Below are positions 8,135-16,539 of a stretch of DNA of 64,000 nucleotides, piece after piece. The position numbers and the translations under genes are program-made. Positions within the stretch are counted from its first letter, which is position 1. Each line of letters starts with the position of its first letter. The stretch is from positions 1-64,000 of the forward strand of contig JAJEEG010000005.1 of the NCBI GenBank assembly GCA_022821085.1, given 5' to 3'. Below the pieces are notes generated by a model. That model worked only from the letters and a program-made list of their open reading frames with translations, searched no databases and was not told the origin of the DNA. The stretch is from Candidatus Latescibacterota bacterium (GTDB lineage: Bacteria > JAAXHH01).

Positions 8135-9790
8135 TTATTCCTCTCCTTTGGATGTCGCGACGAGTTCGTTTCCGGTCGCTATCGCGGTCAACTCGTCATC
8201 GCTGTGGCGTTGAAAGAATCGCTGTATGGTTTCGTCGTCCGTTTTCTGGTCCAGGTAAGCCCCGAACAGCCGTTCGGTGTATAGATGGACGGACTCCGCG
8301 GGCACGCGCCGGAGCACGGGCTGGCCGATGCCGGCCTGTCCGCTCAGGCCGCCGCGGAGGAACAGGTCGTATCCCCGCAACCGCTCGCCGCCCTCGCCCC
8401 GCTCGCGGAGCGTCGTGGCCTGGAACCCTATATCGCCGATCCAGTGATGGGCGCAGGCGTGGGGGCAGCCGTCCAGGTTCAGCCGCAGGCCCTTCGCCCG
8501 GTCGCCGAAGACCCCCTCCATGTGTGCGACGATCTCTCCCATCTTGGTTTTGGTCTCCCCGACGGAGTAGTTGCAGAAGGGCTCGCCGGTGCAGGCGATG
8601 CTGGTGCCCCGCAGGTCGTTGACCTCCATGGGAAAACCGATGTCGGCCATCGCGCCGGTGACCGATTCCAGTCTTTCTTCGGGAATATGCGTGAGGATGA
8701 CGTTCTGGCGGCGGGTCAGCCGGAATTCGCCGCCGTATTCGTCGGCCAGGTCGGCCAGCTGGGTCATCTGCGTGCCGGTGCACAGCCCGAGGAACACGGG
8801 AAAACCGGCGTAGTACGATCCTTCCTGCGCCTGTTCGTGTATCCCGGTGTGGTCGTGTTCCTCCGCGGGCGGCGCGGGCGCCTCTCCGTCGGCCAGCCGG
8901 TATCCGAGGCGAGATTCCACGCGCTCGCGGTAGGCCTGCGGACCCAGGTCGTCGACCATGAACTTCATCCGCGCCTTGACCCTGGACATGCGGTACTTGA
9001 GGTCTTCTTTCCACACGTCGATGATGGCGCGGAGCACCGGGATCACGTCGTCCACGGGGACGAAGACGCCCAGGTCGCTCGAAAGCCGGGGCCAGGTGGA
9101 CAGCCCGCCGCCGATGCGGACCGCGAAGCCAGGACTGCCTTCCCGGACGAGCCCCATCAGGCTGATGCAGTTGATCTCGGGTGCGTTGCACTGGTGGGGG
9201 CAGCAGGATATGGAGATCTTGTGCTTGCGCGGAAGATCGCAGTAGTCCGGATTCCCGTAGAAGAAGTCGGCAGCCGCCTCGATGACCGGCCGGGCGTTGA
9301 AAAGCTCGTCGCCGGCGATCCCCGCAACGGGACAGCCCGTGATGTTCCGCACCGTGTCGCCGCATCCCCCGCTCGTGGACAGCCCCGCGCCGTTCAGCGT
9401 TTCGAAGATCCGGGGCAGGTCGTTCAGCTTCATGCCGTGGAGCTGGATGTTCTGGCGCGTGGTCAACTCGCCGTAGTCGCCGCCGAAATCCTGGGATACC
9501 CGGCCGATCGTGCGCAACTTGTGGGGCGTCAAACGGCCGCCCGGCAGCTTGACCCGCATCATGAAGTGGCCCACCTTGGGCTTGTCGTGATACAGCCCGT
9601 ACCACTGCAGGCGCACCACGTCCTCCTCCGAAATCCCCTCGTAGCCCTGGTCGATCAGGTCCGGCAGGTCGCTTATGACCTCCATGGGCGCCTTCTCGTG
9701 CTTGAGCCGCTCCACGTAGTTGCGCTTCCGGACCAGTTCCCAGGTGGGTTCAGGTTGTTCGCGCCGAGGTCTGCGGACCGCTTTTGCCAT
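8135..9790 (-). CDS. Ferredoxin-type siroheme nitrite/sulfite reductase
   Basis: 551 residues from ATG 9790. Contains the siroheme/4Fe-4S cysteines in the order Cys-x5-Cys (CTGEPFC, 400-406) and Cys-x3-Cys (GCPHAC, 442-446), and two related halves (TTRQNIQLHG and TRRQNVILTH) as expected of the duplicated family. It performs six-electron reduction of sulfite to sulfide or nitrite to ammonia. Its neighbour cysH favours sulfite. A longer frame from 9898 is excluded because that codon lies in the -35 box of the promoter at 9870-9898. Siroheme would come from the genes at 50420-54999. Confidence 0.85.
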   Translation of the reverse strand: MAKAVRRPRREQPEPTWELVRKRNYVERLKHEKAPMEVISDLPDLIDQGYEGISEEDVVRLQWYGLYHDKPKVGHFMMRVKLPGGRLTPHKLRTIGRVSQDFGGDYGELTTRQNIQLHGMKLNDLPRIFETLNGAGLSTSGGCGDTVRNITGCPVAGIAGDELFNARPVIEAAADFFYGNPDYCDLPRKHKISISCCPHQCNAPEINCISLMGLVREGSPGFAVRIGGGLSTWPRLSSDLGVFVPVDDVIPVLRAIIDVWKEDLKYRMSRVKARMKFMVDDLGPQAYRERVESRLGYRLADGEAPAPPAEEHDHTGIHEQAQEGSYYAGFPVFLGLCTGTQMTQLADLADEYGGEFRLTRRQNVILTHIPEERLESVTGAMADIGFPMEVNDLRGTSIACTGEPFCNYSVGETKTKMGEIVAHMEGVFGDRAKGLRLNLDGCPHACAHHWIGDIGFQATTLRERGEGGERLRGYDLFLRGGLSGQAGIGQPVLRRVPAESVHLYTERLFGAYLDQKTDDETIQRFFQRHSDDELTAIATGNELVATSKGEE

Positions 9791-10095
9791 TATTTGTCCC
9801 GTTCCAGGTGCGTCTTTCAGGTAAGTCTTCCAGGTAGGTCTGGCTACGATCTGTTGAAAACGAAGTCCCAGTATACCCGGGCCGGAAAGGGGTGTCAATA
9901 GAAAAAATTACAATCTTGATCAATTTAGTAAATATTACCTGTCGGGCATGGGGGAAGTATTTGATTTACGAGATCCGGGTTGCCAAATCACACTTATTCG
10001 ATTAGAGGGTCAAAGCTGTGTTGTAGCGGGGCGGGAACCGTCCTGCGCAGAAGAAACTTAGGATAGGGCACTGAGGGAGAAAGGCGGGAACATCA
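9791..10095. other. 305-base divergent intergenic region
   Basis: Separates the siroheme reductase (minus) from a small plus-strand ORF. It holds the strong minus-strand promoter at 9870-9898 and an AT-rich segment (about 9901-10000) that is the most AT-rich DNA for several kilobases, likely carrying control sites. No gene seen in it. Confidence 0.6.
9870..9898 (-). promoter_or_regulatory. Near-consensus sigma-70 promoter of the sulfur-assimilation operon
   Basis: Minus-strand TTGACA (9898-9893), exactly 17 bases, TATACT (9875-9870). Transcription should begin near 9863, leaving a leader of about 72 bases before ATG 9790. The leader contains a short ACCTGGAA/ACCTGAAA reiteration. Confidence 0.8.
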
Positions 10096-10257
10096 ATGTC
10101 CGAATCTATGAACCATGAAGGCAGGATAAGCCGGCTCGAGGGGATTATCGAGCAGATCGACAAGAGATTGGGAACGATTGAAAGGGTTGGTTTTTCATTG
10201 CTCGCGGTTCTTCTGGCCGGGGTGATATCGATTCTTGTTAAAGTGTGGTCCCAGTGA
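10096..10257 (+). CDS. 53-residue coiled-coil plus transmembrane protein (XhlA-like)
   Basis: Starts ATG 10096, stops TGA 10255-10257. Residues about 9-31 form a short amphipathic helix with regular Ile/Leu spacing (RISRLEGIIEQIDKRLGTIE); residues 31-49 are a hydrophobic helix (VGFSLLAVLLAGVISILVK). This order, charged coiled coil then one membrane span, is that of small XhlA-type membrane proteins. In phages these accompany holins; chromosomal relatives also exist without phage genes, and none are visible here. The gene converges on the APC permease gene, whose stop lies 32 bases away. Confidence 0.6.
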   Translation: MSESMNHEGRISRLEGIIEQIDKRLGTIERVGFSLLAVLLAGVISILVKVWSQ

Positions 10258-10288
10258 GTAATGAAAAGGAGGGTCGACGGGATCTGAA

Positions 10289-11734
10289 TCAACGGTCTTT
10301 GCCGGATCCTTCACCGGGTTCTTCACCTGACCCTGCACCAGGTTCTTCTTCCGAACCTTCGTTCCGCTTCTTACGCATCCACAGCCAGTAGGCAGGGATG
10401 CCCAACGAGGTGATGGTCAGCCCGATCAGGGTATTTCCGGGGTCGCTGATGACGATGGACACGAAGAAGATCACTCCGATGAGCACGAAGATCGCGGGCG
10501 TGACGGGATACCCGAGGGTGCGGTAGGGTCGGGGCAGGTCGGGACGGGTGCGCCGGAAGATGAACACGCTGAAGGTGGTCGTGATGTAGAAGAGCCACAG
10601 GGAGCCGGTCCGCGCCGCGATGATAGCGCCCCAGTCGCCCAGGAAGATGATATTGAGGATGCCCACAACGGCCAGGAACACGACGGCGTTGGCCGGCGTG
10701 CGGTAGCGCGGGTGGACGCGCGCGACCCATGAGAAGAACATCTTCTCGCGGGCCATGGCGAAGAAGACGCGCGGTCCGGTCAGCATGCCGGCGTTCACGG
10801 TCCCGAAGGTGGAGATCATGGCGGTCGCGGCGATGAAAGCCGCTCCGACCGGTCCGACGAGGGATTGCATGGTCTCGGATGCGACGCGTTCGCTCTGGGC
10901 GACGCCCTCGTTGGAGAGCGCCAGCAGGTAGGCGCTGTTCACGAGCAGGTAGACGACGGTGGTGATGGCGAGACCCAGTATGATGGACAGCGGCACCCAG
11001 CGTCTCGGATTCTTGATCTCCTCCGCCACGTAGGTCGACCCGTCCCACCCGTCGTAGGCGCCGAAGGACGCCATCATGCCGAGGCTGACCATGCTGAGGA
11101 ACCCGATCGTGAGGGTGGAATCGGAAGGCCAGACCGGTTGGAAATTACTCGTGTCGGGTGTGATCCCGAAGGCCAGGGCGACCATGAGGAGCAAACCGCC
11201 CACCTTGAGGAAGGAAGACAGGTTCTGGACGAGACCGCCGAAGCGCACGCCCAGGTAATTGATGAAGGCCAGGATGATCAGGGCGATAATCGCCACGCCC
11301 CGCATGGCCCAGTCCGGGTATGGACTGTACTGGCTGACGAAATAACCCAGGTAGGTGGAGAATACGATGGAGATGGCCGCCAGGTCGCAGGGACGTATGA
11401 CCAGGAGCGAGGTCCACCCGAAGAGAAAAGCCCACAGCCGCCCGTAGGCTTCCTTCAGAAATACGTATACGCCGCCTGAACGCGGCATGAGGCCGCCCAG
11501 TTCGGCGAACGTCACCGCGCCGCAGAAGGCCATGAAGGCGCAGATTACCCAGACCAGGAGGTTCCAGCCGGAAGTACCCACGTATCCGGCCACGATGGCG
11601 GGACCGGCGAAGATGCCGGAACCGATGATTCCACCGATGATCACGGTCGTCGCCGTAACCGGCCCCAGGTCCCGCTTGAGTTCGGTCTCTTCCCCGAAGG
11701 AATCGGATCGGGCGTCCCTCTGAGCATCGCTCAT
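10289..11734 (-). CDS. APC-family amino acid permease
   Basis: 481 residues with about 12 hydrophobic helices. The first helix carries the APC signature IIGGIIGSGIFAGPAIV, which forms the substrate/Na+ site, followed by GGLMPRSGGVYVFLKEAYG, typical of L-type/APC transporters. It should import or exchange amino acids across the inner membrane. The last 20 residues are a hydrophilic Glu/Gly/Ser/Pro tail made of an 8-residue duplication, coded by a 24-bp tandem repeat at the 3' end. Starts at ATG 11734. Substrate is not predictable here. Confidence 0.85.
   Translation of the reverse strand: MSDAQRDARSDSFGEETELKRDLGPVTATTVIIGGIIGSGIFAGPAIVAGYVGTSGWNLLVWVICAFMAFCGAVTFAELGGLMPRSGGVYVFLKEAYGRLWAFLFGWTSLLVIRPCDLAAISIVFSTYLGYFVSQYSPYPDWAMRGVAIIALIILAFINYLGVRFGGLVQNLSSFLKVGGLLLMVALAFGITPDTSNFQPVWPSDSTLTIGFLSMVSLGMMASFGAYDGWDGSTYVAEEIKNPRRWVPLSIILGLAITTVVYLLVNSAYLLALSNEGVAQSERVASETMQSLVGPVGAAFIAATAMISTFGTVNAGMLTGPRVFFAMAREKMFFSWVARVHPRYRTPANAVVFLAVVGILNIIFLGDWGAIIAARTGSLWLFYITTTFSVFIFRRTRPDLPRPYRTLGYPVTPAIFVLIGVIFFVSIVISDPGNTLIGLTITSLGIPAYWLWMRKKRNEGSEEEPGAGSGEEPGEGSGKDR
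10301..10348. repeat. 24-bp tandem repeat, two copies, 3' end of permease gene
   Basis: Units 10301-10324 and 10325-10348 code EEPGEGSG and EEPGAGSG in the permease C-terminal tail. Nothing in the transporter fold needs this tail. Confidence 0.75.
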
Positions 11735-11827
11735 GGCTGCCTCGAACGAGATTTCCGGACGGAATGTTAAACGGAGATGTGGTTAATGTCGTTTTTAATT
11801 CGGTGTGTGTAAATGATTATTCGCGCT

Positions 11828-11872
11828 CAGGCCCCGTCGGCTCCGTCACCTAGGCCCGGTCGGCTCCGTCGG
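11828..11872. repeat. About 22-bp direct repeat, two copies, over a stop codon
   Basis: 11828-11849 and 11850-11872 share GTCGGCTCCGTC. On the minus strand the second unit holds the stop (11852-11850) and last codons (GADRA) of the amidohydrolase; the first unit is its copy downstream of the stop. Confidence 0.7.
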
Positions 11873-12770
11873 CTCCGGCCCATTCCGCGAAACCCAGCCC
11901 AATGATCCGGTCGGCGTTGCGCCAGAGGATCTTCTCACACACCTCCGGGGCGATGTGCCCCTCGTCCCGCCGGGCGCGGAGCCATTCGATATGCTGGAAA
12001 TCGAGCTCGGCGTCCGTGTGATCGAGCCCGAGCATCAGGCGGTCCTGGAATTCGTCCAGAAACTCGTAGGTGAAGGCCGGGTCGCGGGTCAGGGCATTGA
12101 AACCGGATCCCGCCGACAGGTCGCCGCACAGATTGGGATAGGTCCTGAAAAGCCGGACCAGTGTCCCGCCGGGCGCAACGGGCGTCTTGGGGTAGCCTTC
12201 CTTCCGGTCGGCCGTCAGGTCGCCGCTGATCTCGCTCCAGAAGGAGGCGCTGTGACCGAAGAAGCGCAGGTTGGGGAAACGCTGAAGGGCCTTTTCGAAA
12301 CGGGGAAATCCCAGTTCGTCGATCAGTCCGTACGTAATGGCCTCCGGCGGGGAGGTGTGAAAGGTCACGGGCAGGCCCAGGTCCTCGCACGCGGCGAAGA
12401 GATTCCAGAGCCGGGGATCGTCCCAGTACACCCGGCAGGTCAGTTCCCCCACGCCCTTGGCCCCGCGGGCCACGTATTGCTCCAGCACCTCGCGGTACCG
12501 CTCCGCGCTGTTCATGTCATAGCGGCGCACGTCGAAATCGCAGAAAGGGATGAAGCGTCCCGGATACAGCCGGCAGATGTCGAAGACCTCGCCCATGCTC
12601 TGGGGTTCCCCGATCACCTCGGCGGACGTGAGCGGCAGGATGACCGCCTTGTCGATCCCCTTCTCGTCCATGCGCCGGACCTGCTCCTCGGCCGACATGA
12701 GGGGCAGGCCGTTGTTGAACTTCTTCAGGACCGGCCAGCGCAGGACGTGGGCGTGAATGTCTATGACCAT
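11850..12770 (-). CDS. Amidohydrolase-2-type metal-dependent hydrolase
   Basis: 306 residues. HAH at 6-8, His138 (VTFHTS), His173 (FFGHSAS) and Asp249 (LGLDHTD) match the metal and catalytic ligands of the amidohydrolase-2 family (2-pyrone-4,6-dicarboxylate lactonase/decarboxylase-like TIM barrels). AAAGGA sits five bases before ATG 12770. It lies beside a retropepsin-like gene and near a second member of the same family (13362-14207), which suggests parallel hydrolysis or decarboxylation steps in a degradative pathway. Substrate unknown. Confidence 0.75.
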   Translation of the reverse strand: MVIDIHAHVLRWPVLKKFNNGLPLMSAEEQVRRMDEKGIDKAVILPLTSAEVIGEPQSMGEVFDICRLYPGRFIPFCDFDVRRYDMNSAERYREVLEQYVARGAKGVGELTCRVYWDDPRLWNLFAACEDLGLPVTFHTSPPEAITYGLIDELGFPRFEKALQRFPNLRFFGHSASFWSEISGDLTADRKEGYPKTPVAPGGTLVRLFRTYPNLCGDLSAGSGFNALTRDPAFTYEFLDEFQDRLMLGLDHTDAELDFQHIEWLRARRDEGHIAPEVCEKILWRNADRIIGLGFAEWAGADGADRA

Positions 12771-12784
12771 GAGGGTCCTTTTCC

Positions 12785-13156
12785 TTATGCTACGGTCTTC
12801 AATCGGACGGCGGGAAGCCGCTTCAGCTGCTGGTTTAGCGGGTCAACCTCGATACCGACGGATTCCAGCGCGGTGACTCCGAGCAGCGGCTCGGCACCAG
12901 GCTCACCGAAGAGCACGGTCCCGCCTACGTGTTCACCCATGAATCCGATGTCCGCCGTGGTGACGTCCATGACAAGATCGCTGCCATCGGCCAGTTGATA
13001 CGTCCGCCGGCCCTTCGGCTTCAGACCGATACTTTCAAGATACGGCCGAGGGACAATGGTGTCGGTGGCGCCTGTGTCCACCAGGAACAACCCTTCCCAG
13101 AACTTTTCCGGATCCGCGGGGTTGGTGATTCGTACCGTAACATAGGTCGCGCCCAT
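12785..13156 (-). CDS. Retropepsin-like (clan AA) aspartic protease
   Basis: Starts at ATG 13156 (AAGGAG eight bases upstream); a longer frame from 13258 is less likely. 123 residues, the size of one retropepsin lobe. The active-site triplet is in FLVDTGATDTIVP (Asp27), and the end has LLGVTALESVGIEVD followed by a final QLKRL, as in AF_0612/clan AA bacterial homologues. Two lobes must dimerise for catalysis. Bacterial members are small cytoplasmic proteins of unknown role. It is close behind the amidohydrolase (14-base gap) and probably co-transcribed. Confidence 0.75.
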   Translation of the reverse strand: MGATYVTVRITNPADPEKFWEGLFLVDTGATDTIVPRPYLESIGLKPKGRRTYQLADGSDLVMDVTTADIGFMGEHVGGTVLFGEPGAEPLLGVTALESVGIEVDPLNQQLKRLPAVRLKTVA

Positions 13157-13361
13157 TTTTGTGACTCCTTCCGGGAAAGCCCGACGTGTTTCGTACATCA
13201 GTTCCAGGGAACGGCTGGCATGTAGTTTGGAGATTCCGATCAGGCCAGCCTTACCCAATTTATCGCATTGTTAATGATTTAGTCGAAACCCGGCCCACCC
13301 GTATCGTGATTTTCCGAATTCTCCCTAATCTATCTCTGATTGCCGGCTTGCGCATGCTCAG

Positions 13362-14207
13362 TCACCCCAGCCCCCAAACCTCCGCCGCCGTACCCCCAAG
13401 CAACCGGTCTTTCTGGTCGCCGGTCAGGAAGTCGTAACCCTCCCGGACCAGCCGCAACTCGTCGGCCAGTGAAAGCCAGTTGTGCTTCACCCGGTGATGG
13501 CCCGGGTACCCGGTGCCCCACATGGCCCGTTCCACCCCGAAGGCGTCCAGGAGCGCACGGACGAAAGGGTGCATGTCGCGGAAGGGGAAGGGCTCCCGCG
13601 CCCGGCCCTTCACGTCCGATATCTTCACGAACATCCGGTCGTGCCGGGCAAGGTCGAGAATGGGCCGAAAGACCTCCATGCCGGTTTCAGGGTCGGGATA
13701 TCCCATGTGGTCGATGATCAGCGTCAAGTTTGGATGGCGCCGGGCGATTTCGTCAACCTGGGGCGCGTCCAAGGGTTTCATGTGGAACTGGACCACCGCG
13801 TCCCGCGCGGCGAGTTCCTCCCACATGGGTCGGTTCTCTTCTTTCACGAGAATCTGCTCGTCCGGATAGTAGAAGGGGTGGAATCTGAAACCGACCAGCC
13901 CCCGGTCCTCCATCCAGTACCGGACCTGCTCACCGTTCCCTTCGGTATCCTGCGGGTCGATCAAGCCGTGCCCCACGAACCGGTCCGGAAATCGCGCCAC
14001 GGAATCGGACATGTACCCGTTGTCCCACGTCGACCACGACGTCTGCACAAGCACGCTCACGTCCACGCCGTTGGCGTCCATGTCCTCGATCAGCTCGTCG
14101 GCCGTGCCGGGCTCGTCCGGCTCCGCGGTCCACGTCGGCGCCGTGGGTCCCACCGGGTACCTGGGCGGGTCGATCTCCCAGACGTGTACATGTGTGTCAA
14201 CGATCAC
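13362..14207 (-). CDS. Amidohydrolase-2-type metal-dependent hydrolase
   Basis: 281 residues from GTG 14207 (GAGGAT upstream). Metal ligands HVH at 6-8, a mid-sequence His in FHMKPLD, IIDHMGYPD and a late region FGVERAMWGTGYPG follow the amidohydrolase-2 pattern. Only the last region lacks the usual Asp in GSDYP, replaced by TGYPG, so metal binding may differ. Next upstream gene (14235-14996) is a hydroxypyruvate-isomerase-like protein, 27 bases away, likely in the same transcript. Confidence 0.7.
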   Translation of the reverse strand: MIVDTHVHVWEIDPPRYPVGPTAPTWTAEPDEPGTADELIEDMDANGVDVSVLVQTSWSTWDNGYMSDSVARFPDRFVGHGLIDPQDTEGNGEQVRYWMEDRGLVGFRFHPFYYPDEQILVKEENRPMWEELAARDAVVQFHMKPLDAPQVDEIARRHPNLTLIIDHMGYPDPETGMEVFRPILDLARHDRMFVKISDVKGRAREPFPFRDMHPFVRALLDAFGVERAMWGTGYPGHHRVKHNWLSLADELRLVREGYDFLTGDQKDRLLGGTAAEVWGLG

Positions 14208-14234
14208 GCGGGTATCCTCATCCTTTAAGGTGTA

Positions 14235-14996
14235 TCAGACGTTGCACGTATCGTAGGCCGCCCGCATCGCGGCCAGCGGGTCGCCCAGGGGCACGAACTC
14301 GTGGCCCACGAACCCCGTGTAACCGGTCTCGGCGATGGCGCGCATCACGGGCGGGTAGTAGATCTCCTGGGTCTCGTCGAGGTCGTTCCGGCCCGGGTTG
14401 CCCGCCGTATGGAAGTGGCCGATATGGTCGATGTTGTCCCGGATGGTCCGGATCAGGTCGCCTTCCATGATCTGCATGTGGTAGATGTCATAAAGCAGCT
14501 TGACCCGCGGCGAGCCGACCCCCTCGCAGACGGACACGCCCCAGTCCGTGTAGTCGCACTGGTAGTCCGGGTGGTTCACCTTGCTGTTGAGCAGTTCCAT
14601 GCACAGGGTCACGCCCTTGGCTTCGGCGGCCTTCACGACGCGCAGCAGCCCCTCTATGCAGTTGTCGCGGCCCTCCTCGTCGGACTTGCCCTCCCGGTTG
14701 CCCGAGAAGCAGATCAGGCCGGGGATGCCGTACTCGACGGCCTGGTCCATGTTGGCCAGCAGTTCGTCCTCGATGCGGTCGTGGTTCTCCCGTTTGTTGA
14801 GCCCGTCGGGCAGGGAAGCATGGCCCACGACGATGGCGATGTCCATGCCGGCGTCGCGCACCTGGTTCCAATGCTCCTCCGGCAGCATCTCGACGGACGC
14901 GTAGCCCATACGGGCCGCCTCCCGGATGAGCGATTCCGGTGTAACGCCGCCCCGGTTGAAACAGCCGAAACAGATGGACTGCCTGATCGTGCTCAT
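14235..14996 (-). CDS. Hydroxypyruvate-isomerase-like TIM barrel protein
   Basis: 253 residues with AP-endonuclease-2/xylose-isomerase-like barrel motifs: CMELLNSKVNHPDYQ, KLLYDIYHMQIMEGDLI, HIGHFHTAGNPGRNDLDE and GFVGHEF. These supply the Glu, Asp/His, His and Glu metal ligands of the hydroxypyruvate isomerase (Hyi) family, which interconverts hydroxypyruvate and tartronate semialdehyde. AAGGAG lies six bases before ATG 14996. The context (amidohydrolase, dioxygenase) fits sugar-acid or glycolate-side metabolism; exact substrate is inferred. Confidence 0.75.
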   Translation of the reverse strand: MSTIRQSICFGCFNRGGVTPESLIREAARMGYASVEMLPEEHWNQVRDAGMDIAIVVGHASLPDGLNKRENHDRIEDELLANMDQAVEYGIPGLICFSGNREGKSDEEGRDNCIEGLLRVVKAAEAKGVTLCMELLNSKVNHPDYQCDYTDWGVSVCEGVGSPRVKLLYDIYHMQIMEGDLIRTIRDNIDHIGHFHTAGNPGRNDLDETQEIYYPPVMRAIAETGYTGFVGHEFVPLGDPLAAMRAAYDTCNV

Positions 14997-15026
14997 ATGT
15001 AACTCCTTGCTGTGCGGATTCGGCCT

Positions 15027-15830
15027 TTACCCGTACGCGCCGTGTTCCAGGAAACCGAGCAGGCGCTTGCGGCGCGGGTCGGCGTCCCGGTACACGTGTT
15101 CGGGCATGGTGTAGTTGATAAAGGGGAAGTACTTGTGGCCGATCACGCGGCGGCCGTAGGTGACCTGGGTGATGTATCGCGTCCGGTCGCTGCGGTTCGG
15201 CCCGCCCCGGTGCCAGACCTGGTTATTGAACATGGTGACGCTGCCGGCCGGGCCGAGGTTGTAGTGTATCTGATCCTCCCACTCGGTGCCCTCGAGCGAA
15301 TCGGGACAGGGTCGGCCGAAGAGATGGGATCCCGGAATGACTTCCGTGCCGCCGTGTTCGGGTTCGGTGACGTCAGTCAGATAGTAGTTGCAGGTGAAGA
15401 AGAGGACCGGAAGACGGATGTTGTCCGGAGGGTCTCCGCCCGTCACCAGGAAATGGGGTGCGTCGTCCTGGTGCCACCGGAAGGACCCGCCGGGACGGGT
15501 CACGAAGGAGTTGTTGTGGATGACGTGGCAGTTCTCGGCCACCAGCGCTTCGGCGAAGCTGACGATGGGTTCGAGGTCGAAGAGGCGGCGGTTCGTCTCG
15601 CTGAACTCGAACATGCGGTGGCACAGCGCCATGTGCTCGCTGACCGAATTCAGCCCGTTCGGGTTCTCCCGCAGGCCGTAGTCCAGGTCTCCGCGCAGGG
15701 TGTCGCACCAGTCGGGCGGCAGCACATTTTCCAGGAAAAGGAATCCCTGGCGGTTGAACGTATCGACCCATTCCTGGATCCGCGCCGGTCCGGCGACTTT
15801 GCCACCCAGGGAGGTTGTGCCGGTGGTCAT
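15027..15830 (-). CDS. Phytanoyl-CoA dioxygenase family (Fe(II)/2-oxoglutarate) protein
   Basis: 267 residues. The iron ligands are His120 and Asp122 (WHQDDAPH) and His207 (QVWHRGGPN); Arg216 or Arg218 (RSDRTRY) would bind 2-oxoglutarate. This is the PhyH double-stranded beta helix. PhyH enzymes hydroxylate many small molecules, so the substrate is unknown. Its ATG has only a weak upstream purine stretch. It is the first gene of the minus-strand run 13362-15830. Confidence 0.8.
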   Translation of the reverse strand: MTTGTTSLGGKVAGPARIQEWVDTFNRQGFLFLENVLPPDWCDTLRGDLDYGLRENPNGLNSVSEHMALCHRMFEFSETNRRLFDLEPIVSFAEALVAENCHVIHNNSFVTRPGGSFRWHQDDAPHFLVTGGDPPDNIRLPVLFFTCNYYLTDVTEPEHGGTEVIPGSHLFGRPCPDSLEGTEWEDQIHYNLGPAGSVTMFNNQVWHRGGPNRSDRTRYITQVTYGRRVIGHKYFPFINYTMPEHVYRDADPRRKRLLGFLEHGAYG

Positions 15831-16220
15831 GCCGATTCCGATACTACGATCGAATTTGAGAAATGTGTTTTAGGAGATGTGGTTCTCGTGTACGGGATAT
15901 ACCGCGCACATGAAAACCGAATTAAACGACGCTGATGAGAATGTGCAAGGGATTAAGTCCCTGGGTGTTCGGGGCCAGCAACTACCTCATCGAATACGGC
16001 AAGACCTCCAGCAGATAAGCAACACCCTCATCAAATCCAAAACGCCGGACACGCGGGCCGTGTTCGAGACTTTTTCAGGCTCAGTCCCGGCTAGCTGCTT
16101 CATGCCAGGTCGTTTTAGGATTTCTCCTTGACATTCCCTAAATAACTAGTTATCTGACTAGTCAGGTTATCGTTCTTCGATCCAGATGGGAACGTCGATC
16201 TTCGTTCGGGCTATTGTATC
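15831..16220. other. 390-base intergenic region between dioxygenase and toxin-antitoxin pair
   Basis: Contains the promoter/operator of the toxin-antitoxin operon (16128-16164). A 27-codon ORF at 15935-16018 (M-R-M-C start, WVFGASNYLIEYG) reads like a possible gene remnant but has no clear ribosome site. No other gene seen. Confidence 0.5.
16128..16164 (+). promoter_or_regulatory. Toxin-antitoxin promoter with paired palindromic operators
   Basis: TTGACA (16128-16133) is the -35. Two perfect 10-bp palindromes follow, TAACTAGTTA (16143-16152) and TGACTAGTCA (16155-16164), with centres 12 bp apart. They cover the expected -10 region (around TATCTG, 16151-16156). Same-face spacing of two dyads suits binding by a dimer pair of the Phd-type antitoxin, giving autorepression. 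Confidence 0.6.
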
Positions 16221-16508
16221 ATGGGCAGGGAATGGCAGGTCCAGGAAGCGAAGGCGAAGTTCAGCGAACTCCTCGAAACGAGCCGGGAGGAAGGTCCTCA
16301 GGTCGTGACCAAGCGGGGCGTGAAAACGGCCGTCCTGGTTTCCATCGAAACGTGGGAACGGATGGAGCGGTCGGCCCGGCTCGGCCTGAAGGACCTGCTG
16401 CTGTCGCCGGAAGCGCGCACCGAGTCCCTGACGCCGTTGCGTGAACGGCGAAAATCGCGCGGGGCGGCAGGCCCGGCAGACCCGGCAGACCCGGCAAACC
16501 CGGAATGA
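16221..16508 (+). CDS. Phd/YefM-type antitoxin
   Basis: 95 residues. EWQVQEAKAKFSELLE and PQVVTKRGVKTAVLVSIETWERM are the Phd/YefM N-terminal DNA-binding fold; the C-terminal part usually wraps the toxin. Its C-terminus has the extra Pro-Ala-Asp repeats made by the 28-bp duplication at 16481-16536. It precedes a PIN toxin by 31 bases and should both neutralise it and bind the palindromes upstream. Confidence 0.8.
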   Translation: MGREWQVQEAKAKFSELLETSREEGPQVVTKRGVKTAVLVSIETWERMERSARLGLKDLLLSPEARTESLTPLRERRKSRGAAGPADPADPANPE

Positions 16509-16536
16509 CCCGGCAGACCAGGCAAACCCGGAATGA
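16481..16536. repeat. 28-bp tandem duplication including the antitoxin stop codon
   Basis: 16481-16508 and 16509-16536 differ at one position (27 of 28 identical). Unit 1 ends exactly with the antitoxin TGA; unit 2 is a copy in the spacer and ends four bases before the toxin ATG (16540). Confidence 0.9.
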
Positions 16537-16539
16537 CCC

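Noticed and set aside
7059-9901. Two long plus-strand ORFs (7059-8213 and 8285-9901)
   Set aside because: They lie antisense to cysH and the siroheme reductase. High-GC DNA gives such open antisense frames; their protein sequences are low in hydrophobic core residues.
10002-10292. 96-codon minus-strand ORF
   Set aside because: It is antisense to the 53-residue membrane protein, whose helix pattern is more convincing.
15935-16018. 27-codon plus-strand ORF (WVFGASNYLIEYG)
   Set aside because: Reads like a protein fragment, but too short to assign and no clear ribosome site.
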